Source: Mactromeris polynyma
Taxonomy: Eukaryota; Mollusca; Bivalvia; Venerida; Mactridae
Length of the DNA: 64,000 bases
Assembly (NCBI GenBank): GCA_032209605.1
Contig: JASFXZ010000002.1
Location: forward strand, 58,096,431-58,160,430
Direction: 5' to 3'
The notes beneath the pieces are model-generated. The model did not search any database and had not been told where the DNA came from. It saw nothing but the letters and a program-made list of their open reading frames with translations. Below, piece by piece: positions 1 to 13,300 of this stretch (positions are counted from its first letter, which is position 1; every line of letters starts with the position of its first letter). The position numbers were made by a program, and so were the translations under genes.

Positions 1-60
1 GACAGCGCAATGTCAAATATCTATAAAGTAAAGTAACGTGTGTGTGTTTATTTATAATAG

Positions 61-275
61 ACATTTCTGACTTATGAGTCACCTACTTTCTTAGCACATT
101 TACTTCTTGATTTATATCCATTTATTAATGCCAGGCAAGTAGACGCACAGTACCGGTAACCATTATTTAACTAGCTGGCGGCTCACCAACCCACCATATC
201 AGATCGGACTCCTACCGGGATTAGAACCTTCAACCTCCTGCTACAAAGGCAAATGCCGTAACCAGATCGCAAAGT
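61..275 (-). repeat. dispersed tRNA-derived SINE-like repeat, copy A
   Basis: The segment with ACATTTCTGACTTATGAGTC, CACAGTACC, TTATTTAACTAGCTGG and a T-arm-like region near 215-240 recurs at 30421-30640. The minus-strand T-arm-like sequence suggests a tRNA-derived SINE read on the minus strand. It is diverged and not a functional tRNA. Confidence 0.5.
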
Positions 276-464
276 AAGACAATAATGTCAGTGTGTATTT
301 ATTTCATTCCTGACAACAACTCCAGGTGAAAGTGTAACTATCAGCATATGAGTAAACTTGTTTCAGGGTCACCCCTAGAAATCTACTCAAGGTTTCATCC
401 ATTTATATGAGGTATTTCTTGCTCGACTTCTTTATTAATTTTGTAATAATACAAAGTTATTATG

Positions 465-715
465 AATCTTGTTGTTGAAATATCCAAAAAAGGGGATCAA
501 TGTAATGTATGGTATAAACATTAACTCAAGCTCAACATGATCCAGTTATTCGCACCTCTACAAAAACTTAAGGTGACTTTCGAAGCTAGCCTCTTTTTCC
601 ACCAGGCTTCGTAGATGCCTATAGTGTTCCATCCTCAAAGGAATGTTGATAAAATCTTGTTGTTGAAATGATCTTGTGAGCTTGAGTGAATTTTTATACC
701 ATACATTATTATGAA
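465..715. repeat. foldback (MITE-like) element
   Basis: The stretch with AATGTATGGTATAAAC and ACTCAAGCTCA near 503-535 is inverted at about 677-708 (GAGCTTGAGTGA ... TTATACCATACATT). Direct copies of AATCTTGTTGTTGAAAT lie just outside and inside (about 464 and 651). No coding capacity. Consistent with a small nonautonomous inverted-repeat element in the WDPCP 3' intron. Confidence 0.4.
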
Positions 716-1177
716 TATTTGAAACAATGCAAACCACACATCATTATTTGGCCTACTTAAAGTTAGTTGAAGATATGTTTCTTTTGATAGTTTTACCCTG
801 ATGATTCTGTAAGGGTGACTGAGTTTTTAGAAAAAAAGTAATTGACATTATGAGTGCCACTCATTCAACCACTACATGAAGCTATATGGACCCAACAGCT
901 CCTGTGGACATCTCTACATTACAAGTGTATGCAGAATAATTACTATGATAACACTTTTATCTAGGTATCTTAATCAGTTACATGTAAAATATTAAATATA
1001 TGATGAGGCTTTTTTTTAATCATATTAAAGAAGTATGCAAACATAGGTAACCAAGGAAGCAAGTGATTCAATTGTTGACCAAACATGTCTGATTTCTATA
1101 GTAGCCAATGTTAAAGACAACAAAGTTAACAATAAACACTCTATGGGGTATAGAGAACATTTTGTATCCCAGTTTCA

Positions 1178-1240
1178 TTATCCCTTCTATAGTACATGAA
1201 AGGGAGAGAACTCTAGAAGGGATAAAGCGAGAGAACATGT
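1178..1240. repeat. short inverted-repeat element related to 25271-25505
   Basis: TTATCCCTTCTATAG and CTAGAAGGGATAAAG face each other over about 60 bases. The same terminal sequence flanks the longer element at 25271-25505, so this is probably an internally deleted relative. Confidence 0.4.
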
Positions 1241-1391
1241 GACATCTTTTTCCCAGTTGAAAATGGCTTCTAGCTAAGAAAAACTATCAGCATTTTTAAT
1301 TTTCAGCCGAGGAACATTCTCAAACATAACAGTAAGGTACTTCTAATAGTGGATGGAGGTTAGTTATAACAAATATATCATTCATACTCAC

Positions 1392-4300
1392 CTGAATATC
1401 TCCTCTGTTACTGGCAGCATAAAATATAGTCCCCGTAGGATGCCACTCCACTACATGAGGTATCTATATACAATACATAAAGACAGAATCACTGACAAAT
1501 ATATAATACAGATTATATGCACTTCAATAAATCATCATCCTAGAAACCGAGTCTTGTAGAACGTTGATGTAAAACAACTTATTATTTTACACCAAGGATA
1601 AATATTAACACAAAAAACAATTAATAGAACCAGGAAATATATATTGCATCCAACAAGTACCAAATGCCATAAGGAACATAATTGCTTAAAGGTATAGTGC
1701 TGTTAGATGGACCGCAAGCAGGTGCATGAATTTTTAAGACTGATCCATGTCAATTTAGGAAAGTACATGTACATTCTCTTGTGCATAAAAGTTTAACTGC
1801 TGTTTGGTTTACTTTTCTATCAAAACACAACCACAGCTTTTTCTCCTTCAAGCTTACAGACAAAGCTGAACATTTCAATACACCTATTCTGAAATAAAAT
1901 GGTCAGATAATATATTCATGCGTTTGAAGTTAATAAAACCACACTATGATAAAATGTGAACTGCATAAAATGCCATCGCGGCAGGTTATACCCTTCCATG
2001 AAAATTTGACCAAAATGTTGATTTTCCTCCACATGTGGAGAAGTTGCTGGCTCCTTGTGGAAGGGTAAGTTAGTACTGGTTAGATTTCAGTCCAGGAAAA
2101 ACTGGTTAGGTGAACCAGCCGCCGTATATAACTGAAATATCGTTGAGAAACGGTGTTAAACCCGATGAAACAAACAAACAAACATAAAATGCCACTTGAT
2201 TTTAGATGAGCAAGTATAACAGCAGTAGAGTGGTAGGTGTCCCATCCAATGTGAACTTACAAGTCCAGCTCTGGTCATCTGGGTTATTTTCTTATTTTCA
2301 TCATAAATTACCTGCAATAGAGTCAAATATCATGAGTTTTTATTTGTTTCATGAACATATTGAAACATAACATTGCCCATGAATTCAAATTTAAATGTCA
2401 CATAATTAGCTCAGTCGGTACAGAGCTCAAACATAATCAGGTCATACTTTCAAGAATGGTATGATGATAGCTGCTTGTATAAGGACAAACTAAAAGTGGT
2501 TGAAAAGTAAGAAATTCTAGTAAGGTAAAACAAGTCACATCTAATATATTATTGAATATAAGTCAAGCTAGTGATTTACAACTATGGTCAAACCAAGAAT
2601 TGAAATAATATATCGGTAATTACCAATTATAAGAAAACACTAACAGTATGACCACTAAAAGGATAGTAAGACACAAGTTGAACTATTGTATAGCTATATA
2701 TAGCTCCCACATATACACTAGTTACGTACCAAAGTTCCATCAGCACAGCCAAGTAATATCCGATCCTCACCAGGATTCCGTCTCTCACAGGTAACCATAC
2801 CTGACAAGTATACATTGATATGTAGGTGTCTGTTTCTTACAAACATTGTATGGTATCACAGGTAACCATACCTGACAAGTATACATTGATATGTAGGTGT
2901 CTGTTTCTTACAAACATTGTATGGTATCACAGGTAACCATACCTGACAAGTATACGTTGATATGTAGGTGTCTGTTTCTTACAAACATTGTATGGTATCA
3001 CAGGTAACCATACCTGACAAGTATACATTGATATGTAGGTGTCTGTTTCTTACAAACATTGTATGGTATCACAGGTAACCATACCTGACAAGTATACGTT
3101 GATATGTAGGTGTCTGTTTCTTACAAACATTGTATGGTATCACAGGTAACCATACCTGACAAGTATACGTTGATATGTAGGTGTCTGTTTCTTACAAACA
3201 TTGTATGGTATCACAGGTAACCATACCTGACAAGTATACGTTGATATGTAGGTGTCTGTTTCTTACAAACATTGTATGGAATCAATGTCCACCCATAGAT
3301 ATGACGACTTATATCAGCTAATATTGATATCAAATGTATCGTAAATGCAGTGAAACATGTGCTTTAAATGCATGTGACAACCTGTACATGTAACTACATG
3401 TATAAACCAGGTACCCCACAACAAGAAATGCAAATATAAATTATAATCAAAGCAAAAAAAGCCTAATAAAGAAATATGCAAAATTAAAATCTTGTAGTTA
3501 AAATATCCCAGACAGAGGAGTACTGTAAAGTCTTGTGTAAAACTTCCCTCTATCTCAATATTTCGGCCAAAGTTCCAGTGCTCTTAAAAAAAGGGCCAAC
3601 TTTGGCCAAAATATTGAGATAGAGTGAATTGTTACACCAGAAGTACTATGTTAGTGTTGGCAATTAAATTTTGAGTCTTATTATGACAATTAAATTGTCA
3701 TTACTGTGAAAATATCTCAGATTATATAGATATCATTTAGTGAATCATCAAATAAACGGAGAGAAGTTGAAACGTATTTAATATATATTTTCATAAAGTC
3801 CAACACAAAGTGACATAACACGCAATATAAATACCATTCAATTCAAGAATAACTTACTTTTCAATGGTATGTTCACCACTGACACTCGTTGAATCTGAAA
3901 TATTTCTATATCAATATCAAAACCATTCATATAAAGTAATTCTTTTAAATAAATTTAACTGCAAATCAAAATATGCATCCATTCAAATAAATCTTGAAGC
4001 GAATTTTAAAATAGATACATAAGATTAGAGATGAAACGATTATCAAGTGGAATTGAATAATTGTTGATAACAGTTTCATATCGGTGATTATTGATGTGAA
4101 AGATATTAACCCAATGCTGGTACCAAATATTTTGGCATGTTAGGGTCTTAGCGCAACTAGGCTCCATGCACTAATGTTGGAATGCATTACCCACTGCTTG
4201 TAAAATGTACTATTTTTTAATATTTTCAATGAATTTTTTCAATGCCTGATTTCCATTAAAGAAATAAACAAAATTTAAATCACTGATAAAATGATTCAGA

Positions 4301-7300
4301 AATTATATTAAAATGTGTTATGTGATAACAATCATACAACCTACAAGTGTCATTGCCAACCAATGAATGAAGAGTATATCTGAAGATTTGTATAGTAACC
4401 ACTTGGAACAACAGGCAACATGTCCATTTGCACTGTGTGGTTGTTGTTGCAAACATTGACAGTGATTAACAGTCATAACAAACTGACAGACAGTTTAAAG
4501 ACGTCTCCAAGAATTATATAAATATTATGACCACAAAGATCTGTACCAACCTTTCCTTGTACAACCTCGTATGTACAACATTTAGCCAGTGTTTCCCCGC
4601 CCGAGCCCATTCCTTGCTCTACTGTGTATAACTTATGTGGTTGTAACTTACTGTAAAATAAAATAACTAGATATAGAATCTAACGTGATTTATCATGTCA
4701 TCAATATCTTCCCAGGAACCTTCTTCAAGTACTACGGGCTTTAAGTAAAGACAGGGTAATAACTCCACCAAAATTGGATTGTAAACTTTATCGAACTTGA
4801 ACTGTATTTTATTATCCTATGTTTATGTGCCCAATATGAATTGAATCAATCCACCCTTTCAAGAGTTATTGATCGGAACCAAGTTCTCGCATGGACTAAC
4901 GCATGGACAGACAGTGGTAACACTTTATGCCTCTTCGCAATACCTTAAATGGAATGGCAGGGGGATAAAAAACATTCAAACAAGTTTATACATATTTTTG
5001 CAAATAAGTTAAAAAATCAAGTGATTCATGGACATGACTGCAATATTTCATTTCAAAAAACGCTATCATAAAAATAAACATTTCTGCCCATGTTAGCAAC
5101 AGCCATTGTTGTGAGACAATTGTGATGCCACAACACAAGTTATTTCACTAATGAATTACATAAATAATACATGGATGTAATACCACATCAGTGATGATGA
5201 TTTAGTATATACATTACCTGAACACAGCCAATAAAGGATCACATTCTGTTCTGTTGTATGTTAGAACATCTACATTGGGTCTGAAATATTAGTCAATTTC
5301 AAATCAGTATTGTCAGACAATACATGACACTTGAGAATATAGCTTGTAGAACATAACCTGATCCTCTTTCATTAACCTTTTTTAGATGATGTTTGGTTAC
5401 TGATAATACATGATTCGCTCACGGACATAGATTTATTCTGTGTAACAGCCATGTAATATATTCATGCATAAAGGTCAGGATCAGGTTAAATTTTACATGT
5501 TATAGTTACATACAAATATGTAAATTGAGGTTAGTTAAGTACAGAGAACAAATTCAATACATGTTTAATAACTCCTCCAAAGATGGGTTGTTTGTAACTA
5601 AAATTGAACTTGGCCTGTATTTTATTATCCTATGATTATATGCCCAATATGAATTTAATTCATCCATCTTTTCAGGGGTAATTGATCAGAAACCAATTTT
5701 TACATGGACTGTAGATTGATGGCTCCACGGACGGACAGGGGTAACACTTTAGACCCCTTCACCATTCTTTCAATGACAGGGTGGGGGCACGAAAGAAAAC
5801 AATGCAGAACAATAAAGGCTACTTTATTTTCAAATTCATGCAATAATCCGATACTAACACCTGACAAGGAACGCAAACTGTAAGCAGTTTTAAATATACA
5901 CACAAAATAATAACTTGATTAAGAATATTGAACACATGATGTTGATAGCCTGACTTTGATGGTTTTAATAGTCAAATGTATATGAGAAACTACTGTAAAA
6001 GTTATCCTTTAAACATGTATAACAACAAATACATTTGTATGTTACAAATTGAAGGTCATGCATGGTGTAATCACCAATCAATGTATCTTGTTTTCGATTT
6101 TGTAAAAATAATTCATCGTGGTATACAAGATCATCAACAGTGAAGCTAACAAGTTCCTACCATACATACATATACTTACCCATGTACAGACAGAATGATG
6201 AGGTTTGCTCGGTCCCTATCTGTTGCCATAGGCGACCAAGGCATAGCTTCCTTGCTAGAATTACTCCACCAAATCAACGCCTGAAAAAACAAAACTTACT
6301 TACATTAATTACCTGTTCTTCTAAAGCTTGAATTACAACACAAACGGACACTTCAACAACAAAACTTGTATTAGTGATGGTGGTTATAATGTCAAGTATT
6401 TCCCAATGAAATGTTGACGTTACAAACTAAGCACTTTCACTGAAGTGTTTTTAGTGGCCTAATGTTGATTTATAGAATTTTAAAATAAACATGAAAATAT
6501 TTATATGTGTTACTGAAACATCATTAAAAACAATATGCAGACATATTTCACCAAGCATTGTTTCTACAGTAAATACAATATTCCATCATGACATAATACA
6601 TGTTCACTCATATATACTGTATGATAGTGGGTATCATCTGACAGGTTTGTGCTCTATCCAGATAATGTTAGAAAAGCTGACACCCCAACAATATGTCACA
6701 GTTATCTTCCCACATTACCTAATGAAAACATATAATGGGTTGCAGACATTATTGAGTGTTGGGCTGTCACCCAGGTGCTCCGGTTTGATACCCAGTCCGA
6801 GCAGATCATGACCTTCCATGACATTTGGCCAAGGTCATTCCACCTCTGATTTATAAGTTGTCAGATGTTTGCAGTGCTATTACTGGTTGATAACTAATTC
6901 TAGGAAAACAAGTAAGGTCAACTGGTCAATGCGTATAACTAAATAAAATGTTTAAAAATGATTTTACACCCCATTAAAACCCATAATTGCCAAACATTTG
7001 AAAAAATGATTCTCTTTACTGGATACAAGCTTGCTGACCCTGTCATTGTCCAGTATATTGCTGTATTGTCCAGTATATTGCTGTATTGTCCAGTATATTG
7101 CTGTATTGTCCAGTGTATTGCTGTATTGTCCAGTGTATTGCTGTATTGTCCAGTATATTGCTGTATTGTTCAGTACATTGCTGTATTGTCCAGTGTATTG
7201 CTGTATTGTCCAGTATATTGCTGTATTGTCCAGTATATTGCTGTATTGTCCAGTACATTGCTGTATTGTTCAGTATATTGCTGTATTGTCCAGTATATTG

Positions 7301-10300
7301 CTGTATTGTTCAGTACATTGCTGTATTGTCCAGTGTATTGCTGTATTGTCCAGTATATTGCTGTATTGTTCAGTACATTGCTGTATTGTCCAGTATATTG
7401 CTGTATTGTCCAGTATATTGCTGTATTGTCCAGTACATTGCTGTATTGTCCAGTATATTGCTGTATTGTCCAGTATATTGCTGTATTGTTCAGTACATTG
7501 CTGTATTGTTCAGTATATTGCTGTATTGTCCAGTATATTGCTGTATTGTCCAGTACATTGCTGTATTGTTCAGTACATTGCTGTATTGTCCAGTATATTG
7601 CTGTATTGTCCAGTACATTGCTGTATTGTTCAGTATATTGCTGTATTGTCCAGTATACTGCTGTATTGTTCAGTATATTGCTGTATTGTCCAGTATACTG
7701 CTGTATTGTTCAGTATATTGCTGTATTGTCCAGTATACTGCTGTATTGTTCAGTATATTGCTGTATTGTCCAGTATACTGCTGTATTGTTCAGTATATTG
7801 CTGTATTGTCCAGTATACTGCTGTATTGTTCAGTATATTGCTGTATTGTTCAGTATATTGCTGTATTGTTCAGTATATTGCTGTATTGTTCAGTATATTG
7901 CTGTATTGTCCAGTATACTGCTGTATTGCTCAGTATATTGCTGTATTGTTCAGTATATTGCTGTATTGTCCAGTACATTGCTGTATTGTCCAGTATATTG
8001 CTGTATTGTTCAGTATATTGCTGTATTGTTCAGTATATTGCTGTATTGTCCAGTATACTGCTGTATTGTCCAGTACATTGCTGTATTGTCCAGTCAAATA
8101 CTTGTTCATTGCAGAGCAAGTCAGTGACTGGATGAAAGTGACCATTACATGTTTAAACAGCCCTACTTCAATGAAGTTAAATTGCAAATGTCTTATTACT
8201 CTTGTTCATAGTGGTGATGCATAGTAATGTTGACTAGGAAAAGCAATTGTAAGCATTGTTTAATACAAAAATGTATTTCTACTTAGGTTTGAAACTTTGT
8301 TACTGCTTAATTGATAAATAAATGTTGTTTTTTGTTGTTGTTATTGTTGTTTATATTGATATATTATAAGAACGAATTAGTAACAAGATGTTGCACAGTT
8401 AACAAATCTGTCTGATAAATAATTAATTAAATCAGAGAGAGAGGAGAGTCTTTGTATCAATAATTAATTACAAGATATCTGGTTAAGGCAAGAAGTCAAT
8501 GTGAACTCATTAAATATTTATATCACCAAAACAAACATTACAAGAAAATAACAAAGTAAGACGTGTATTGGTTATAAGATGCAAACATTGGTACAGTTTG
8601 AGGGTAAACATAGTGTTACAGAATTACACCACCTGGACTTGAAGTGATGTTAAAATGGCTACAAAGTTGTTCACAGACACAGAGATATGTTTAAAATGTG
8701 TGGACGACAATGAAATTTTATATGATACAGGAGAAAAATATCTACAGAGAATAAAAGCTGTAGAATTAGACTGTCCTGAAGAGATGTTTGAAGAAATACT
8801 ACGGAATATGGAGTTGTGCGAAAAAGTATTATTTATGAATATAAAACAGAGAACGATTCTAAATGAATCAAGAGTGAGATTTAATGCCAAGAAAGATGTG
8901 GCTGAAATGCAGACTGAGATATCAGAATCAAACCTATCAAAGGACTGTAAGGACTATTTTAGAGATGTAAGTAGGCTGGGATATGAATGTCTGAAGGTAG
9001 AACAGTTCTTTAAACATTTTGTGGAGTTTGACTCAGAAAGGCTGAGCATTGTTACAATACATGGTAAGACTGTGAAGATGGTTTGTCATTTTGACATGGT
9101 CGCTTTAATACATCACATACCAACAACTTCAAGACAAATCTCTAAATTGGCACAAAAAATGAAAAGCAAAAAATCGACAAGGAAGAAAGTGATCAACCAA
9201 AATAACAATCCTGATGAAAAGTTTGGAAAGACTGATGAAAAAGAAAACTCAACAATAAACAAGGAAGAGATTGACAAGTCCGAGGATTTGGAAAGAGTTG
9301 TACTGAGTGTCAAACTGACAGCAAGGAATCATATAAAAGCTCTGGATATATTCAGACAACTGATATTTTGCAAGATGTTGAATGTGACTCATTTTTATCT
9401 CCTGGTGTATCATATTGGCCCATTAGTTGAAGAACAGCAAATAGTTCTGTATGAATATGTAATTCCAAGTGACCTTCAGATATTGCTGACATCAACGCCC
9501 GAAAGTAATGAAAATGCTAAACAAGAAACTAACAATGATCAACTGAAATTTGTTCCATTTACAGTAAGCCAAACTGTACACAAATCTACTCTTTTGTCTG
9601 CTGAAAACTCTGATGTAAATAAAGAAGTAAAACCATGTGACTTTGATGTCAGCCAATTAGAATCTGAGTTCAGAAAAGTAAACGGTCATACTCTGCAACA
9701 AGCATCTGCACTAAAAGACTACTTTCGGTATGTAGTGTATGACACTCCTGGGGTCAAAGATCACAAGAAGGATGCTAAAGCAAGATATGAGAGATATGTT
9801 GACAAAAAGAAACTGAAGAAACTGAAGAGGAAAAAGAAAGACAAGATAGAAAAACATGACGAGCCTGAACTAGCGGAACAAGTATGCATTCAGTTCATAG
9901 AAAATAAAGACTTTGATGATATTGATGACTCGAAACTAGGAGAGTGCGGAAGTTCCTTATATATATCTGAGCAAACATATCGACAGATAGCAAGTACAAC
10001 ACTAGACATCTGATCTTATAATCAATGGGAAAAATGTTTCACCATTATTCATGAATACATTGCAGGTGTTTGATGTATGATGTTCATAAAATGTTCAGTC
10101 AACGATGTACCGATTGACAACATTCTTAAAATGAGTGTTGGACTTTTAATAATTATAATAATTATATAGGTAAATGTCTTAATACAGGATAGCACAGTTG
10201 CCAAGGAGTTGTGGGTTTGAATCCAAACATTGACAAGATGATTCTGTGGTCTCCCACAATTTAAGCATTTTAGAAAGAAACATAGGAAGCAGTCTTTGAG

Positions 10301-13300
10301 AGTGACTAATATCAGGAACAGGAATGAAAGTTTACAATGAAAGTTTTTTCTTTCAGTATTTGATTAATGTCATGTCATTGTGGTTGTTTAATCAATAACA
10401 AACTTTTAGATTAATACATGCTGTTGATCATTTACATAAAACAGCACAATCATGACTTTGGATTAATCATATGATGAAACATGATTGAGGTACCCTTTAC
10501 AAAACTTATACACATTACTTGGTGTTCAGAGTACTCGACTAACAATCAGAAGGATATCTGAGTACCCAAGTACTGATTAAAGTACTCACTCCCATCTGTT
10601 AATTAATAAAGATGTTAAGAATTTGTTTCACAGTCAATGTAAAAAGTAAACATAAGCTAAACTTACTTGGCATGCCACTTAAAGTTACATAGCCTTATTT
10701 ATTTGACAAAATATCTGTAGCCATGAATATGAGAAATATGTGGTAATTGTCTTCATACAGATGTACTCTACAACACTGCATTGTCACTTTTCTTACATGT
10801 TTTCCAAAACCCAAAACACAAGTGTCAGATATTGGTTTTTTCTATCCCGACCTACATGCTGAGTTGGCGCTAGCAGACAAAATACCGTTGGAGTTCCAGA
10901 AATATTTTAAGAAAAGTTACAATGAAATGTTTTAGATTATGTCTGTATGAAGGTATACTTTGATCAACCTTTAATTTTGTCGAAAGGAATGAAAGAGGAA
11001 TGTACGTACCATATCTTGATGCATATTGACAGATAATTTTCTCTCTAATCTTCTACCAACAGGACCCGGAATTTCTATACATGTAATCTGAATCAGAGAG
11101 TAAGATTAATGTTTATGTATTGTATGATTATGTATAGTTACAGTCATATTAAAATTATATCATAAAAGTCAATGTCAATTTTTGGTCCCAAAAGATGAAA
11201 TGTCAAAAGTTTAGTAGAATTTTAATAAAACCTATAAGGTATGAAATAATGACAATGAGAAGACATCTGAATTAACTACAAGCACACATCAAAGAACAAT
11301 ACAACATGGGTATGGAGAGGACACAATATGGTGCCATATAGGATCTGATGTTTTGAAAGCACGGAAGAGTGTAGGAGATAATATCCCACCTTGGGTTCCC
11401 AGGCTGAAATCTTCTCCAGTTTTTTGATAGCTTCACCCAATGGTGGTCTTTTACAGAAATATGTATAATCAACTCTTCCTTTGTCAGCGTAACTTGTCAC
11501 AATAAACTGATCTGTTATATATGCTGAATAAAAAATATCCGTTATAAAACATGTAAGATATAACAGACAATACTTTGCCCCAAATTGTACAAAAAAAGAA
11601 CATCAATAAGACAGAAGCATATAATTATGTACACATGTTGTACATTATCTGTTAAATATATATTGAACATTTTTTTATGGATTTGTGAGCGATGTTGGGC
11701 ATAATTTGCTATTTTTTACAGCTAAGAAGGTAATGATTGTAAACATTTCCCAGCATATTGATCAAGTACATTGTTATTCTCACTAAGTTACATACAATGT
11801 CCACATAACATAGATGAAGAACAAACAAGTTTACAAGAAATCCCTTACAGAGAATGTGTAGGGGTCTGGAACTATTAGAGATCAGTGAGAACACCTCGTT
11901 GTTCTGTCAAACATAATTTTATTTGCTGAGTAAAATAAGATACTTATATCAATCTAGACATTATTTTTGTAAATTTTTCATATACTTCATGCAATTTATT
12001 ACAGCAAAGAGATGACTTGCAGGATTTTTTTATTTCACATGAGCATGTGAAGCAATGACCATGCAAAAGGGTTTGCGTGCTCACATGGAAGTGTATCATG
12101 TGCTTACACAAAAGGGTTTTACATGCTCATGCGAAAGCGTTTAAGTGCTCACATGAAAAAAATAGGAAAAATACTACATGTCACCTCTAAGCACCTAAAT
12201 TTTTTTGACTAAATGGACAGAATTTATCTAACTGATAATGATTCAAACAGTTGACATTGTCATTAAGAAATGCATCAAATCTTGAACACACATGCAAAAA
12301 TTCTAGAAACAAAACAGAAAATCAAAAATCTCAAGTGAAGAATAGTATTACAGTCGAAGAATGCTCACACATGACCAATATTTAGAATATCATGAAACCA
12401 TAACTATACCAGTCAACACATCTAACCTGTAGTGTATTTTGAGAATCTTTTCTGTTTGACAAAGGAAGGAGAAGAAACAAATGTGATTTTGACAGATTCA
12501 TATTGACTTTTTTATAGTTCATGCAAAGCCTACATGTTACAGGGGTGTCAACAGAGCCAAATCCTCAATCCTGAAAACTAAGCGGAATCAAAGAACTCAT
12601 CCAATGACTTGTCCACGGAACACATTGGTTGTTATTGTTTGGGTTTTTCGTTGTTTGTTTGTTTGTACTCAATTCCGTTCGTTCAGTTTTCCCCTACCTC
12701 CCTACCCCCTCCCCCCATAGAAACGCATCAGATTTATATTGATATGAAAATTGATCATTGAGGCTCTGAATATGGATATTCTGATTAATCCTGAATTTTG
12801 ACAACCCTGATGTTATTGCTTACAGCAATCAAAACAAGCCCAAGATGTATCCAGTAGATTTTTAGAAACTGTGAGACGTGGTCCTTGCAGATTAGCACTT
12901 AAGATAAGTATATGGCTTCCAACCTGAACAGGTTGAATAGAAAGACAAGACACAGGGTGACTGAAAGTATCAAGTCAGTATATTGTCCACATACCATCTG
13001 ATACAGTCTCCCCACTCAGCTTGCCGATCAGAGATTTATCAATAAGAAGTTTTTCTATATCACCAGAATGTCCGGTGAGAACTACGTTGATGATACATGC
13101 ATTACTCAGCACCATCTGTAAACATTTCCTGCTTCTCCATCGTACTTGTATCAACTTGAATGCTGATAATATATCCTGCAATAAAACATTTGTAATTGAT
13201 TTGTATGTTAAATGTTCAAACAATGTCAAGTAGGAATGAAGAACCATTAAGGTCCATTAAGAAAATAAAACAAGATGGCCATAATGGCACAATATCGCTC

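Noticed and set aside
6958..8224. Long open frames (349-397 codons) rich in Cys/Ile/Val/Tyr
   Set aside because: They arise from a stop-free 20-bp tandem unit in all three frames and have no other coding signs.
13021..13233. Plus-strand 70-codon frame
   Set aside because: Antisense shadow of WDPCP exon 13175-12995.
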